Below are positions 55,797 through 64,000 of a stretch of DNA of 64,000 bases, piece after piece. How positions within the stretch are numbered: position 1 is the first letter of the stretch; every line of letters begins with the position of its first letter. Source of the stretch: Pseudomonadota bacterium. GTDB taxonomy: Bacteria; Pseudomonadota; Alphaproteobacteria; Caulobacterales; Aquidulcibacteraceae. The stretch covers positions 535,087 to 599,086 of the forward strand of contig JAIUOD010000002.1 of NCBI GenBank assembly GCA_020161405.1, given 5' to 3'. The notes under the pieces were generated by a model. The model worked only from the letters and a program-made list of their open reading frames with translations. It did not search any database and was not told the DNA's origin. Both the position numbers and the translations under genes were made by a program.

Positions 55797-57083
55797 ATGA
55801 ATTGGGGCATGGATAATGGCCGCGCAATTATAGGCGCACTTTTTATTATCGGTTTTTGTTGGGCTTTGTCAGAAAATCGTAAACGCTTTCCATGGCGTTT
55901 AGCCTTGGGGGCAATGCTGGTTCAGGCGGCTTTAATTTTGGTTTTATTTGCCATCCCACAATCTCAAGTCGTTTTAAACGGTATTAATGGTGCTGTTGAT
56001 GGCGTTGCAAGTGCAACCGCAGAAGGTACAAAATTCATTTTCGGCTATCTTGGTGGTGGCGATATGCCATATCAACCGAAATCAGCCGATGCGCCCCCGC
56101 CATTTTTGTTTGCATTCCAAGTTTTGCCTTTAATTTTGGTTATTTCGGCGCTTTCTGCTTTATTGTGGCATTGGAAAATATTGCAATGGATTACGCGTGG
56201 ATTTGGTTATATTTTTGAAAAATCAATGAATATTGGTGGTGCATCTGCCCTTGCGACTGCCGCGAACATATTCATGGGCATGGTTGAAAGCCCGATTGTA
56301 ATCAAAGGTTATTTGGATAAATTATCACGATCTGAATTATTTATGATGATGGTGGTTGGCCTTTCAACTGTGGCGGGTTCAACCATGGTTGCATATGCAA
56401 TGCTTCTTGCACCGACTTTACCAAATGCGGCGGGCCATGTTTTGGTGGCTTCAATCATTACGGCGCCTGCGGGTATTTTGGTGGCTAAAATCATGATCCC
56501 TGATGAATTGCATGATACGGGTGAGGGGTTTGATCATTCTTCAAACCTGCAATATTCATCTTCTATGGATGCGATTACACATGGTGTTCAAGATGGCTTG
56601 ATGGTTGTTGTCAATGTTGCCGCATTTTTGTTGGTTTTTGTAAGCTTGGTCTATTTAACCAATAATATCCTTTCAATATTTGGAAATGTTGGCGATTCAC
56701 CAATAACTTTACAGCGAATTTTCGGCTATATCTTCTCACCACTTGCTTGGCTTATGGGCATTAATTGGGGGGAGGCAAAACAAGCAGGAAGCCTCATGGG
56801 AACTAAATTATTCTTAACCGAATTTGTTGCTTATATTGACCTTGGCGCAATTCCAAAAGAAGCCATGTCGGAACGTACAAGAATGATTATGACTTATGCT
56901 CTTTGCGGTTTTGCCAATGTTGGCTCTATTGGTATTATGACAGGTGGTATGACCGCCCTTATGCCAGAGCGCCGCGAGGAGATTTTGGCGCTTGCGTGGA
57001 AATCACTTATCCCTGGCTTTTTGGCAACAATGCTTTCGGCAACTGTGGTTGCAGCTTTGCCAATGTCAATCTTCGGGCATTGA
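55797..57083 (+). CDS. concentrative nucleoside transporter (NupC/CNT)
   Basis: 428 residues, ATG 55797 with AGGGG 7 bases upstream. Ten or more hydrophobic segments and CNT blocks: PFLFAFQVLPLILVISALSA, GGASALATAANIFMGMVESP, GLSTVAGSTMVAYAM and TKLFLTEFVAYIDLG, ending in GFANVGSIGIMTGGMTALMP. It imports nucleosides with a cation. The stop overlaps the convergent pseudogene by 18 bases. Confidence 0.94.
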   Translation: MNWGMDNGRAIIGALFIIGFCWALSENRKRFPWRLALGAMLVQAALILVLFAIPQSQVVLNGINGAVDGVASATAEGTKFIFGYLGGGDMPYQPKSADAPPPFLFAFQVLPLILVISALSALLWHWKILQWITRGFGYIFEKSMNIGGASALATAANIFMGMVESPIVIKGYLDKLSRSELFMMMVVGLSTVAGSTMVAYAMLLAPTLPNAAGHVLVASIITAPAGILVAKIMIPDELHDTGEGFDHSSNLQYSSSMDAITHGVQDGLMVVVNVAAFLLVFVSLVYLTNNILSIFGNVGDSPITLQRIFGYIFSPLAWLMGINWGEAKQAGSLMGTKLFLTEFVAYIDLGAIPKEAMSERTRMIMTYALCGFANVGSIGIMTGGMTALMPERREEILALAWKSLIPGFLATMLSATVVAALPMSIFGH

Positions 57084-58226
57084 TTTAAACGGTGATTGGG
57101 TTTCTTTAAGCTCTTGAATATGCATATCAATTGCTTTGGTTTCACGTTTTAAAAAATCGGCAATTGCGTTTTTAAAACCTTGATTGGCAATAAAATGCGC
57201 CGAATATACGGTATTTGGCAAATAGCCACGGGCCAGTTTATGTTGCCCCTGTGTGCCTGCTTCTACGCGTTTTATTTTGTGTTTAATGGCAAATTCAATT
57301 GCTTGATAATAGCATAATTCAAAATGCAAAAAATCAATATCTTCAATACAGCCCCATTGGCGGCCGTATAAAACGTCATCACCAATGAAATTAATTGCCC
57401 CCGCAATTGGCGTTTCATTTTTATAAGCAAAGAAAAGCACGATTTTATCGCGCATATTTTGCAAGATATTGCTAAAAAATTCACGCGTTAAATATGGCGT
57501 GCCATTTCCCCATTTGCGGGCATAAGTATCGCAAATGAATTCATATAATTTATCCATATGGTTTTCATTAATTTCATCGCCAATAATGGTTTTGATTGAA
57601 ATTTTAGAATTAACGTCACGCCGTTCACGTTTGATTGATTTGCGCCTTGATGACGAAAGACGTGAAAGAAAATCGTCAAAATCATTATAATTTTGATTTT
57701 CCCACCAAAATTGCAAATCTTTACGAATTAAATAACCATTTTCTTCAAGTTTTTTTACCTGTTCAAATTCAGGGAAATTAATATGGACACTTCAAAGGTT
57801 ATTATTGATACAAATTGCTTTTAAGGCATCAATTATTGCATTTTCGGCATCTTTGTTTTTTGCTAAAATTCTTAAGCCTTGAACAGGTGTAAAGGGCACG
57901 GCACATAATAATTTTGGATAATATTGACCGCCCGCATTTTCATATGCATCCGCCCATGCATAGTCGAAAACATATTCACCTTGTGAATGATATTTCAAAT
58001 ATAAAGGGCAAAGGCCGATAATTTCATCATCTTGATAAATCGAAACATGGCTTATTTGCCAGCCATTTTGCGTGCCAAGGCAATTGGTTTCTTCTAATGC
58101 GTATAGATAATCATAAGAAGTGAAGGGGTTTCCATCATTTAATATATCCCAAATTTCTTTTCCTATTTCACTTATCTTATTATGTACTTTTATTTTCAGA
58201 CTATATCCCCAATTTATTTTCGGCAA
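57066..58226 (-). pseudogene. FemAB/DUF482-like GNAT protein interrupted by an in-frame TGA
   Basis: Two open parts, 58226-57792 (144 codons) and 57791-57066, lie in the same reading frame and together give one protein of about 386 residues. It matches the DUF482 (peptidoglycan-biosynthesis-like) family: GNPFTSYDYLYALEETNCLG, CPLYLKYHSQGEYVFDYAWA, then after the stop SVHINFPEFEQVKKLEENGY, QFWWENQNYNDFDDFLSRLS and RVEAGTQGQHKLARGYLPN. The TGA at 57794-57792 stands where the family has a serine (SSVH), so TCA to TGA is the simplest cause. The start is also poor: TTG 58226 inside rlmB, no ATG. Everything after the stop remains intact, so the change is recent, a sequencing error, or read through. 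Confidence 0.8.
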
Positions 58227-59041
58227 ATTTCATATGCCGCAATAGCCGCCGCATTTGATACGTTCAAACTTTCCATTTGCCCAGGCATTGGAATGTGGGC
58301 TATGCAATCGCATCGCTCACTAACCAATTGGCGAAGACCTTTGCCTTCAGCGCCTAATACGATTGCTATAGGGCGTTTTTCGCCTTCAATTGCTTTTGCC
58401 AGGCTTGGCGAGTTCTCAGCCATATCAAGGCCAATTGCGCACCATCCTTGTTCGCTTAAATCAACAATAGTTTGCGATATATTCACAACCCGCAAATCGG
58501 CAACAATTTCAACGCCGCCTTGCGCTGCTTTTGCAAGTGCACCTGTTATTGGCGGCGCCTTTCTGTCCTGTTGAATTACCGCAGATGCACCAAAGGCAGC
58601 CGCAGTTCTGAAGATTGAACCGATATTTTGTGGGTCGGTTAATTGGTCAAGAATGAAAACGAATTTACCGCCTTCTAATGCTTTATCATAATCAGGGTCG
58701 GGAAGGGGCTTAAGGCGCGCTGCAATGCCTTGGTGAACTGCGCCTTGTGGCAAGAAATCAGTTAAATCTTCGGGATCTACAATTTTGCTTTTTGTATTGG
58801 CTGGCAAATGACTTGCGGCATTTTTGGTTGCCATGATTTCCAATACTTCGCGATTCGGATTTTTAATTGCCGCCTCAACTGCATGAATGCCCCAAAACCA
58901 TAGCCCATTGGCATCGGCATTAATTCTATTGATAGGTTTCTTATTGGAGCGCGCCGCCTTTTCCCATGGTTTTGAATTCGCATTATCACGGTTAGAAGAA
59001 GGGGCGGATTTGAATGATTTCTTTGGTTTTTGGTTTTTCAT
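58214..59041 (-). CDS. rlmB: TrmH-family 23S rRNA 2'-O-methyltransferase (RlmB type)
   Basis: About 275 residues from ATG 59041 (GGGTGGA just upstream); the longer frame to 59185 lacks a start signal. A basic, disordered start (KNQKPKKSFKSAPSSNRDN) precedes the RNA-binding domain (GLWFWGIHAVEAAIKNPNRE). The SPOUT domain follows with LDQLTDPQNIGSIFRTAAAF, IVLGAEGKGLRQLVSERCD and IPMPGQMESLNVSNAAAI. It methylates G2251 in the 23S P-loop region. The tRNA genes begin 164 bases upstream on the other strand. Confidence 0.92.
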   Translation of the reverse strand: MKNQKPKKSFKSAPSSNRDNANSKPWEKAARSNKKPINRINADANGLWFWGIHAVEAAIKNPNREVLEIMATKNAASHLPANTKSKIVDPEDLTDFLPQGAVHQGIAARLKPLPDPDYDKALEGGKFVFILDQLTDPQNIGSIFRTAAAFGASAVIQQDRKAPPITGALAKAAQGGVEIVADLRVVNISQTIVDLSEQGWCAIGLDMAENSPSLAKAIEGEKRPIAIVLGAEGKGLRQLVSERCDCIAHIPMPGQMESLNVSNAAAIAAYEICRK

Positions 59042-59204
59042 TCCACCCAAATAGCGTAAATCATATTTATTGTCGTCAAAAATTTCTTTGAAACAAAGAT
59101 TTTTCAGTTGATAGTGTAATTGAGCACACATTGGATATTGCGCAAAAGTAAAATGCCTTATAAAGACAGCCACCTTGATTAGCAATTGGCCGATTAATCA
59201 ATAT

Positions 59205-59290
59205 GGTGAGGTGGCCGAGTGGTTAATGGCAGCAGACTGTAAATCTGCCCTCGAGAGAGTACATAGGTTCAAATCCTATCCTCACCACCA
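59205..59290 (+). tRNA. tRNA-Tyr (GTA)
   Basis: 86 bases with CCA encoded. Acceptor arms GGTGAGG and CCTCACC pair perfectly. The anticodon loop CTGTAAA gives GTA. A long variable arm (CCTCGAGAGAGTA) marks it as class II, as expected for bacterial tRNA-Tyr; the T arm contains GGTTCAAAT. Confidence 0.97.
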
Positions 59291-59316
59291 TTTGATTTCC
59301 AATTGCTAAAAGGAAT

Positions 59317-59390
59317 GCGGGTATAGCACAATGGTAGTGCAGCAGCCTTCCAAGCTGAGGATGTCGGTTCGATCCCGTCTACCCGCTCCA
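59317..59390 (+). tRNA. tRNA-Gly (TCC)
   Basis: 74 bases with CCA encoded. Acceptor arms GCGGGTA and TACCCGC pair; the anticodon loop CTTCCAA gives TCC; T arm has GGTTCGATC. 26 bases after tRNA-Tyr, probably one transcript. Confidence 0.97.
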
Positions 59391-59400
59391 AAAACTCAAA

Positions 59401-59479
59401 CTCCCGCCTTCGCTTCGCTCACTTGGTCGTTTGGATTCAAGCGGAAAAGAATTTTTGAAAAGCGTGGTTTTCAAAAATT
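59401..59479 (+). repeat. structured 3' element, copy B, with GCGTGG-loop hairpin
   Basis: Begins about 10 bases after tRNA-Gly on the same strand. Modules in order: CTTCGCTTCGCTCACTTGG, GGATTCAAGCGGA, then a perfect 12-bp hairpin (59450-59461 with 59468-59479) with loop GCGTGG. Same order and loop as copy A (20773-20871, minus strand), but the stem sequence differs on both arms in a compensating way. Confidence 0.75.
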
Positions 59480-59504
59480 ATTTACGTTTCATTTTTTTTG
59501 AAAT

Positions 59505-60341
59505 TTATAGGACTTCGTATGCGAAGTCTTTAAGATATTGGTTGAATGTGTTTGCGTCCTCTAGAAATGGGGCGTGGCCGATGTTTTTCATTTCTAGTAT
59601 CTTTTCGCCCCAAAGGTTTTTCCATGGCGCTGTGCGTAAGTATTCAAGGTTTACGAATATATCTTTATGACCGTGTAAAACAGCGATTGGTTTTTCCCAA
59701 TTTGCGATGGTTTCAATTTGTTTGTGACCATCGGTGCCGCTAACCCAATGATTGACCATTGTCATTCGTGCAATGCCATCGGCGCGCTTTGCAGCAGTGA
59801 TTAATTCTGATGGAACAGGGTCTAAAGTGCCGTAAACCGCACTAATATAATTGGCAATCATTTCATCGGTTGGTTCAGCTTCGCCAACCGCTGATGCGAA
59901 TGTTGCAGGAAGATATGCCTCAAACAATTTTTCTTGTCCTGGGCCAACGGGCGGTGCACCAAAAACAAAAATGCCTTTGAAATTATTATCAGGATTTACA
60001 ATATCATTTCCCGCCATTTCAAAAGCAATATTACCGCCTAATGACCAACCAACAACAATAAAATCGCCTTTAACAATTGCTTTAATCGCGCCCATTAGAA
60101 TTTTGGCGTAATTTGGCATTGTATAGACATTATTTGGAATAGGCGCATTTTCAGATGCGCCATGTCCCGGAAGGTCAATTGCCAAAACCCCATAATTATT
60201 CTTTGAAAAATATTCTATTTGATTTTTAAAGGCATTTTTTGAAGATGAATTGCCATGAATAAAAACTATGGTTTTTGCACCATTACCAGTAACATTATAT
60301 GCCAGTTTTATGCCATTTATTTCAATAAAATTATTTTCCAT
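59505..60341 (-). CDS. alpha/beta hydrolase
   Basis: 278 residues from ATG 60341, with GGAAGA a few bases upstream. No signal peptide, so cytoplasmic. Core: TIVFIHGNSSSKNAFKNQIE, AIDLPGHGASENA, nucleophile elbow VVGWSLGGNIAFEMA, acid in LHGHKDIFVN and histidine in KNIGHAPFLEDANTF. GWSLGG in place of GHSxGG is unusual but functional in relatives. It follows the TonB-receptor gene on the same strand (67 bases), so it probably acts on the imported compound. Confidence 0.87.
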   Translation of the reverse strand: MENNFIEINGIKLAYNVTGNGAKTIVFIHGNSSSKNAFKNQIEYFSKNNYGVLAIDLPGHGASENAPIPNNVYTMPNYAKILMGAIKAIVKGDFIVVGWSLGGNIAFEMAGNDIVNPDNNFKGIFVFGAPPVGPGQEKLFEAYLPATFASAVGEAEPTDEMIANYISAVYGTLDPVPSELITAAKRADGIARMTMVNHWVSGTDGHKQIETIANWEKPIAVLHGHKDIFVNLEYLRTAPWKNLWGEKILEMKNIGHAPFLEDANTFNQYLKDFAYEVL

Positions 60342-60408
60342 TTTATCTTCCAAAAATTAAAAATGCCATTTTGATTTATCACATAATATCAAAATGGCAT
60401 CTATTATT

Positions 60409-62781
60409 TTAAAATTTGCTTGTAACTTCTAGACCGAAAGTTCGACCACGACGTGGGTGATAAACAATTGTTCCAAAGAAATCACGGAAATCGTCAATTT
60501 TTCCTTTTTCATCACTAAGGTTTTTGCCCCAAAGGAAAATTTGATATTTTTCACCTGCACTCATTAAGCCGATACGCGCATTATATTCAGTTTGGGCATC
60601 AATATAGCCAAATGGAACAAATGCCCCGCCTAATAATTTAGTGGTTTTAATATTATCAGGCGTAGTGAATTGACCATCACTATGGATAATATCTGCACGT
60701 ACCAAAAGCGTAGAATTTATGCTTGGTAATTGGCGCTTATAAACTGCGCTTAAAGTTGCGGTTAAATCAGGCGCATTAACAAGTTGTTTGCCCGATGCAT
60801 CCGCGCCACCCGTGCCACCACCAACAAATTTATCAAATTTAGCGTCCAATAAGCCAATTGAAGCGTCAATATTAAGATTATCAGTTACACGTAAATTAAA
60901 TTCTGCCTCTATGCCTTTTGTAATAACCTTTGCAGCATTCGTTATTCGAATAGAAGTTTTTCCACCGCCCAAATCAACGAATTGATTAACTTGATAATCA
61001 TTATAATTAGCTTGGAATGCGGCAATATTTACACCAAGGCGGCGATCAAAATAGCGCCCCTTAAGACCAATCTCATATGAATTGACTGTCTCTTTATTAA
61101 ATGTAAGGCCCGAATTTGCCAGAAGTTCGGCTTTATTTATATAATCAAGATTAAAACCGCCGCTTTTATAGCCTGATGAATATTTTGCATAAAGATTGCG
61201 GCCATTATCAAATTTATAAGTCAAACTTACAGCGGGTGAAAAGAAATTATCACTGCGGTCATTAAGCAAAGGGTGGGGGACACCATTTGCATCTAACGCT
61301 GTTGAGCCAAGGTTGAACACACCAGAATTACGACCATCCAAAAGCCAATTTACGCTTTTGCTTTCAGTGCTATAACGTCCACCTAAGCCAAGTTTAAGTT
61401 TTTCTGTTAGATTATAAGCGCCATTAAAATAAATTGCGACACTTTCGGTGCGTACGCTACCTTTATTGAAGATTTTTGAACCTTCTGGTCCAAATCCTAC
61501 AACGCTTCCAATAAGTGCCAATTGCGCTTTGGTTAGATTGTTTGGATCTAAATTAAGTAATGGTGCAACAGAAGGCGCAACCGCATTTGCAATGAATACA
61601 TCATCAAAGCTAGTTCCTAATGTTACATCACGATTTGTATCGGCATCTTGCGCATAAAAATACACGCCTGCCATATAAGTTAACTTACCATCTCTTGGCG
61701 AAATTAATTGGAATTCTTGGGTGGTTTGTTTGAAAATATCGTTATATTCAATTGATACAACATCAACAGGTGAATAATCAGTCGCATTTTTATAAGTTGC
61801 ATCAGTATCACGATAACCTGTGATTGATTTTACAATCATTCCATTATCTAATTTATATTCAAGATTTAGAACCCCACCTGATATATCGCGTTTTTCAGAC
61901 GGGTCAAAAGAAAACGCAACTTCTTCTGGACCAATGCTTCCAGAAAGTGGCGCAATTCCAAGCATATCGCTTACAGGTTTACCTGCGATAATTTTATTAT
62001 CAGCCTTTAAGCCATCATATGCAAAATTTACTTCGAATTTTTCATTTGGGGTAAAGCGTAATTGTGCGCGATAAGCAAGAACGTCCTTATCATCCAACAT
62101 GCTTCCCGTAACAATATTCTTTATATAACCGTCTTGCAGGGTTTTCGAAACAGAGAATTTTGCCGCTGCTTTGTCGCCTAATGGTATATTTACCATTCCT
62201 TTTAATGTTCGATAATCATAATTTCCAAGATTGGCGCTTATTTGACCTGAAAATGTATCGGCAGGTTTTGCGGTTACCAAGCTTATTGCGCCTGCAACAG
62301 TGTTTTTGCCAAAAAGCATACCTTGTGGGCCACGTAAAACCTCTACGCGCGCTAAATCTAATAATTCTTGGTTTGTTGCTGGTGATTGCCCCATGTAGAC
62401 GCCATCAACATACACGCCAACGCGGCTATCAAAGCCAATATTACGTGAACTTGATCCAACCCCGCGAATGGTTATTGCCGAACGAAAATCACTATGTTCT
62501 GAAATTTGAACATTCGGAACAAAACCTGTTAATTGCGATAATTCGCGCACGCCGGTTTGTGATAAAGATTGTGCGCTTACAACCGATATTGCAATTGGAA
62601 CATCGGTAAGTTTTTCACTTCTTTTTGTTGCCGTAACAATAATTTCTTCTTCATTTGTTGGTTTTTTTTTCGAATTATTATCTTGCGCCAATACAAAATT
62701 AGGCGACATAAAATTTATAAGAACCAAAGAACTTACACCTAAAAGCATTTTTATCTTGGCATTTGATTTCATTTTTTTCAT
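60409..62781 (-). CDS. TonB-dependent outer-membrane receptor
   Basis: About 790 residues from ATG 62781 (GGGGGA upstream). Signal peptide IKMLLGVSSLVLINFMSPNF then VLA-Q. TonB-box region EEIIVTATKRSEKLTDVPIA, plug with GVRELSQLTGFVPNVQISEH and RVEVLRGPQGMLFGKNTVAG, then a 22-strand-type barrel with FAYDGLKADN, NLYAKYSSGYKSGGFNLDYI and an aromatic C-terminus (GRTFGLEVTSKF). Substrate unknown; the neighbouring cytoplasmic hydrolase suggests an ester or amide compound rather than iron (inference). Divergent TetR gene and tandem operator indicate substrate-controlled expression. Confidence 0.94.
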   Translation of the reverse strand: MKKMKSNAKIKMLLGVSSLVLINFMSPNFVLAQDNNSKKKPTNEEEIIVTATKRSEKLTDVPIAISVVSAQSLSQTGVRELSQLTGFVPNVQISEHSDFRSAITIRGVGSSSRNIGFDSRVGVYVDGVYMGQSPATNQELLDLARVEVLRGPQGMLFGKNTVAGAISLVTAKPADTFSGQISANLGNYDYRTLKGMVNIPLGDKAAAKFSVSKTLQDGYIKNIVTGSMLDDKDVLAYRAQLRFTPNEKFEVNFAYDGLKADNKIIAGKPVSDMLGIAPLSGSIGPEEVAFSFDPSEKRDISGGVLNLEYKLDNGMIVKSITGYRDTDATYKNATDYSPVDVVSIEYNDIFKQTTQEFQLISPRDGKLTYMAGVYFYAQDADTNRDVTLGTSFDDVFIANAVAPSVAPLLNLDPNNLTKAQLALIGSVVGFGPEGSKIFNKGSVRTESVAIYFNGAYNLTEKLKLGLGGRYSTESKSVNWLLDGRNSGVFNLGSTALDANGVPHPLLNDRSDNFFSPAVSLTYKFDNGRNLYAKYSSGYKSGGFNLDYINKAELLANSGLTFNKETVNSYEIGLKGRYFDRRLGVNIAAFQANYNDYQVNQFVDLGGGKTSIRITNAAKVITKGIEAEFNLRVTDNLNIDASIGLLDAKFDKFVGGGTGGADASGKQLVNAPDLTATLSAVYKRQLPSINSTLLVRADIIHSDGQFTTPDNIKTTKLLGGAFVPFGYIDAQTEYNARIGLMSAGEKYQIFLWGKNLSDEKGKIDDFRDFFGTIVYHPRRGRTFGLEVTSKF

Positions 62782-62819
62782 TTTGCCGTCCCCCATGTTA
62801 CAAATCATTGAATGATTAA

Positions 62820-62855
62820 GTTAATTGAATTAACATTGTTAAATTAATTAACATT
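62820..62855. promoter_or_regulatory. tandem palindromic operator between TonB receptor and TetR genes
   Basis: Two head-to-tail 18-bp repeats, GTTAATTGAATTAACATT (62820-62837) and GTTAAATTAATTAACATT (62838-62855), differing at two positions. Each starts with a 15-bp palindrome GTTAA-N5-TTAAC. A third half-site GTTAAATTATC follows at 62868. Very likely TetR binding sites controlling both divergent genes. Confidence 0.72.
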
Positions 62856-62923
62856 GAAATGTCAATCGTTAAATTATCGTATTAGTTTTTTTGCTAATTT
62901 ATATTGCAAAATGGAGATTTGAT

Positions 62924-63646
62924 TTGGCCGATTTAGTAATCAACAAGGCGCAAAAAATTCAAAAAAACCTTAAGGTTACACGCAAATCTGCTTATCATCA
63001 CGGAAATATGCACGAAGCAATTATTATTGCCGCCACTAGTTTGATAAAAGAAAGAAAGTCGCTTGATTTTCAGCTTAAGGATATAGCATCATTAATTAAT
63101 ACATCGACACCTGCCATTTACCGACATTTTGAAAATAAACAGGCGCTTTTGGTTGCTGCGGCTACTTTTGGTTATGATTTGCAAAAAAAATACCGTGATA
63201 TTGCCCTTGAAGTTCATTGTGAAACACCAATTCACAAATTAACAGCAATTGGTTTTGCTTATATCCATTTTTCGCGCATTTATCCTGGGTTTTTTATGTT
63301 AATGAAAAACCTTGAAACCAAAGAGATATTGTCATCGGAAGAATATATAAAACAAAGGGATTTTACTCAAAATCTTGTTCGTAGTCTTATAAATGATTGT
63401 ATTGAAAGTGGGCTTTTTATTGATGCAGACAGGGAAATTGCAATCACATTTTTACAATCAACCACTTATGGAATTGCGCAAATGTTTCTTCTCGAATCAA
63501 TGCCACAATTTGCGCCAACCCAATATAATGATCCAAACTTTGTCTCAAAAGTGATAAGGCATACAATAGGATCAATGCTAACAGACAAGGGGCGGCTTCA
63601 TCTTGAGGCAGCAACACAAAATCCATTCATTTATAAATTGTCGTAA
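62924..63646 (+). CDS. TetR-family repressor
   Basis: About 240 residues from TTG 62924, with GGAG 7 bases upstream; the frame opens further at 62891 without a ribosome site. N-terminal HTH: AYHHGNMHEAIIIAATSLI, DFQLKDIASLINTSTPAIYR and HFENKQALLVAAA. The C-terminal ligand domain (HKLTAIGFAYIHFSRIYPGF) is of the WHG type. It likely represses the TonB-receptor/hydrolase operon and itself through the tandem operator. Confidence 0.92.
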   Translation: MADLVINKAQKIQKNLKVTRKSAYHHGNMHEAIIIAATSLIKERKSLDFQLKDIASLINTSTPAIYRHFENKQALLVAAATFGYDLQKKYRDIALEVHCETPIHKLTAIGFAYIHFSRIYPGFFMLMKNLETKEILSSEEYIKQRDFTQNLVRSLINDCIESGLFIDADREIAITFLQSTTYGIAQMFLLESMPQFAPTQYNDPNFVSKVIRHTIGSMLTDKGRLHLEAATQNPFIYKLS

Positions 63647-63858
63647 TAATTCCTTTATTTGGTAGATTATTGAAATAAATTTCTTTTGATTGATGCAAAA
63701 TTGTTTCATTTTTCTATAATTGCATTTTTGCTGTGTTTAGGGCACTTGCACGCAAATTAAATTTCACCTAAAGAGCCGAACGCTTTGGAGATTGGCGGGT
63801 TTTAGTCCACAATCAAGCGAATAATTATTTTTGCAATTCATTTTATAGGATTTTTAAA

Positions 63859-64000
63859 ATGGCAAAGGAAAAGTTTGAGCGGACTAAGCCGCATTGTAAT
63901 ATTGGAACAATTGGTCACGTTGACCATGGTAAGACAACATTGACTGCTGCGATTACTATGACATTGGCGAAAGCTGGTGGTGCAAAAGCTATGGCTTATG
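63859..64000 (+). CDS. tuf: elongation factor Tu, N-terminal part only
   Basis: First 47 codons only; the gene runs off the window. [20 protein letters not shown] then [13 protein letters not shown] is the EF-Tu start with the P-loop. AGGA lies 8 bases upstream. The 212-base leader (63647-63858) holds no gene. In related genomes tuf follows tRNA-Tyr/tRNA-Gly closely; here 4.4 kb separates them. Confidence 0.97.
   Translation, partial: MAKEKFERTKPHCNIGTIGHVDHGKTTLTAAITMTLAKAGGAKAMAY

Noticed and set aside
57792..57794. In-frame TGA read as selenocysteine or as tryptophan (alternative code)
   Set aside because: The family has serine at this place, no SECIS-like hairpin was obvious just downstream, and TGA ends other genes in this window.
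59510..59527. GACTTCG...CGAAGTC palindrome after the GCGTGG element
   Set aside because: It is inside the coding end of the hydrolase gene and explained by its codons; not claimed as an attachment site.

Overview
This is a strongly AT-rich chromosomal window from an alphaproteobacterium, most likely from the Caulobacterales/Hyphomonadaceae side. The evidence is the block ftsZ-lpxC-bamD-recN-ligA, an FtsZ tail ending in [10 protein letters not shown], a CtrA-type box (TTAA-N7-TTAA) in front of ftsZ, a petABC cytochrome bc1 operon followed by mtnP, and rlmB-tRNA-Tyr-tRNA-Gly close to tuf. Several genes appear to use TTG or GTG starts. TGA is an ordinary stop here.

Layout. 1-5914: a MoxR/DUF58/BatA-like operon (minus, cut by the window edge) diverges from DUF1285-NUDIX-cca (plus), then a GNAT acetyltransferase. 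6027-15831: a small secreted protein, then the minus-strand envelope, division and repair block ligA, recN, bamD, lpxC, ftsZ, with murI diverging. 15842-19688: acyltransferase, an Ada-like regulator/methyltransferase with DUF1203, a hydrolase and mtnP. 19764-20639: an orphan of unknown function lying between petC and mtnP. 20873-23522: petABC. 23945-32823: a winged-helix regulator with a membrane protein, hemF, a three-gene envelope operon around an M48 protease, a YhiN-type flavoprotein, a membrane class III cyclase and PPK2.

33004-47423 is largely accessory: a Tat-exported GH3 beta-glucosidase behind a LacI-type operator, a 51-residue basic protein, two exported hydrolases, sdaA, a YeeE/YedE pair, a beta-lactamase-like serine hydrolase, a LuxR solo diverging from four tandem DUF4189 secreted paralogues, a phosphodiester glycosidase, an M20 peptidase and a HExxH protein. 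47554-58226: dusA, a terminase-small-subunit-like remnant, the threonine-degradation pair kbl and SDR-type threonine dehydrogenase with a divergent XRE/cupin regulator, carbonic anhydrase-ygfZ-DUF423-AIM24, a nucleoside transporter, and a FemAB-like gene broken by one in-frame TGA. 58214-64000: rlmB, two tRNAs, an inserted hydrolase/TonB-receptor/TetR cassette, and the start of tuf.

The least explained material is intergenic. There are at least three structural classes of palindromic DNA: (i) an element with an invariant GCGTGG loop and a covarying stem, found just downstream of petC and of tRNA-Gly; (ii) two approximately 160-175 bp MITE-like elements with long related inverted ends; (iii) long imperfect palindromes that fill the gap after hemF and the gap between lpxC and bamD. 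Several compact palindromes look like operators. The best is a tandem 18-bp repeat between the TonB receptor and its TetR regulator. No CRISPR array, complete prophage or insertion-sequence transposase was seen. All functional calls come from motif recognition by eye; no database search was run.
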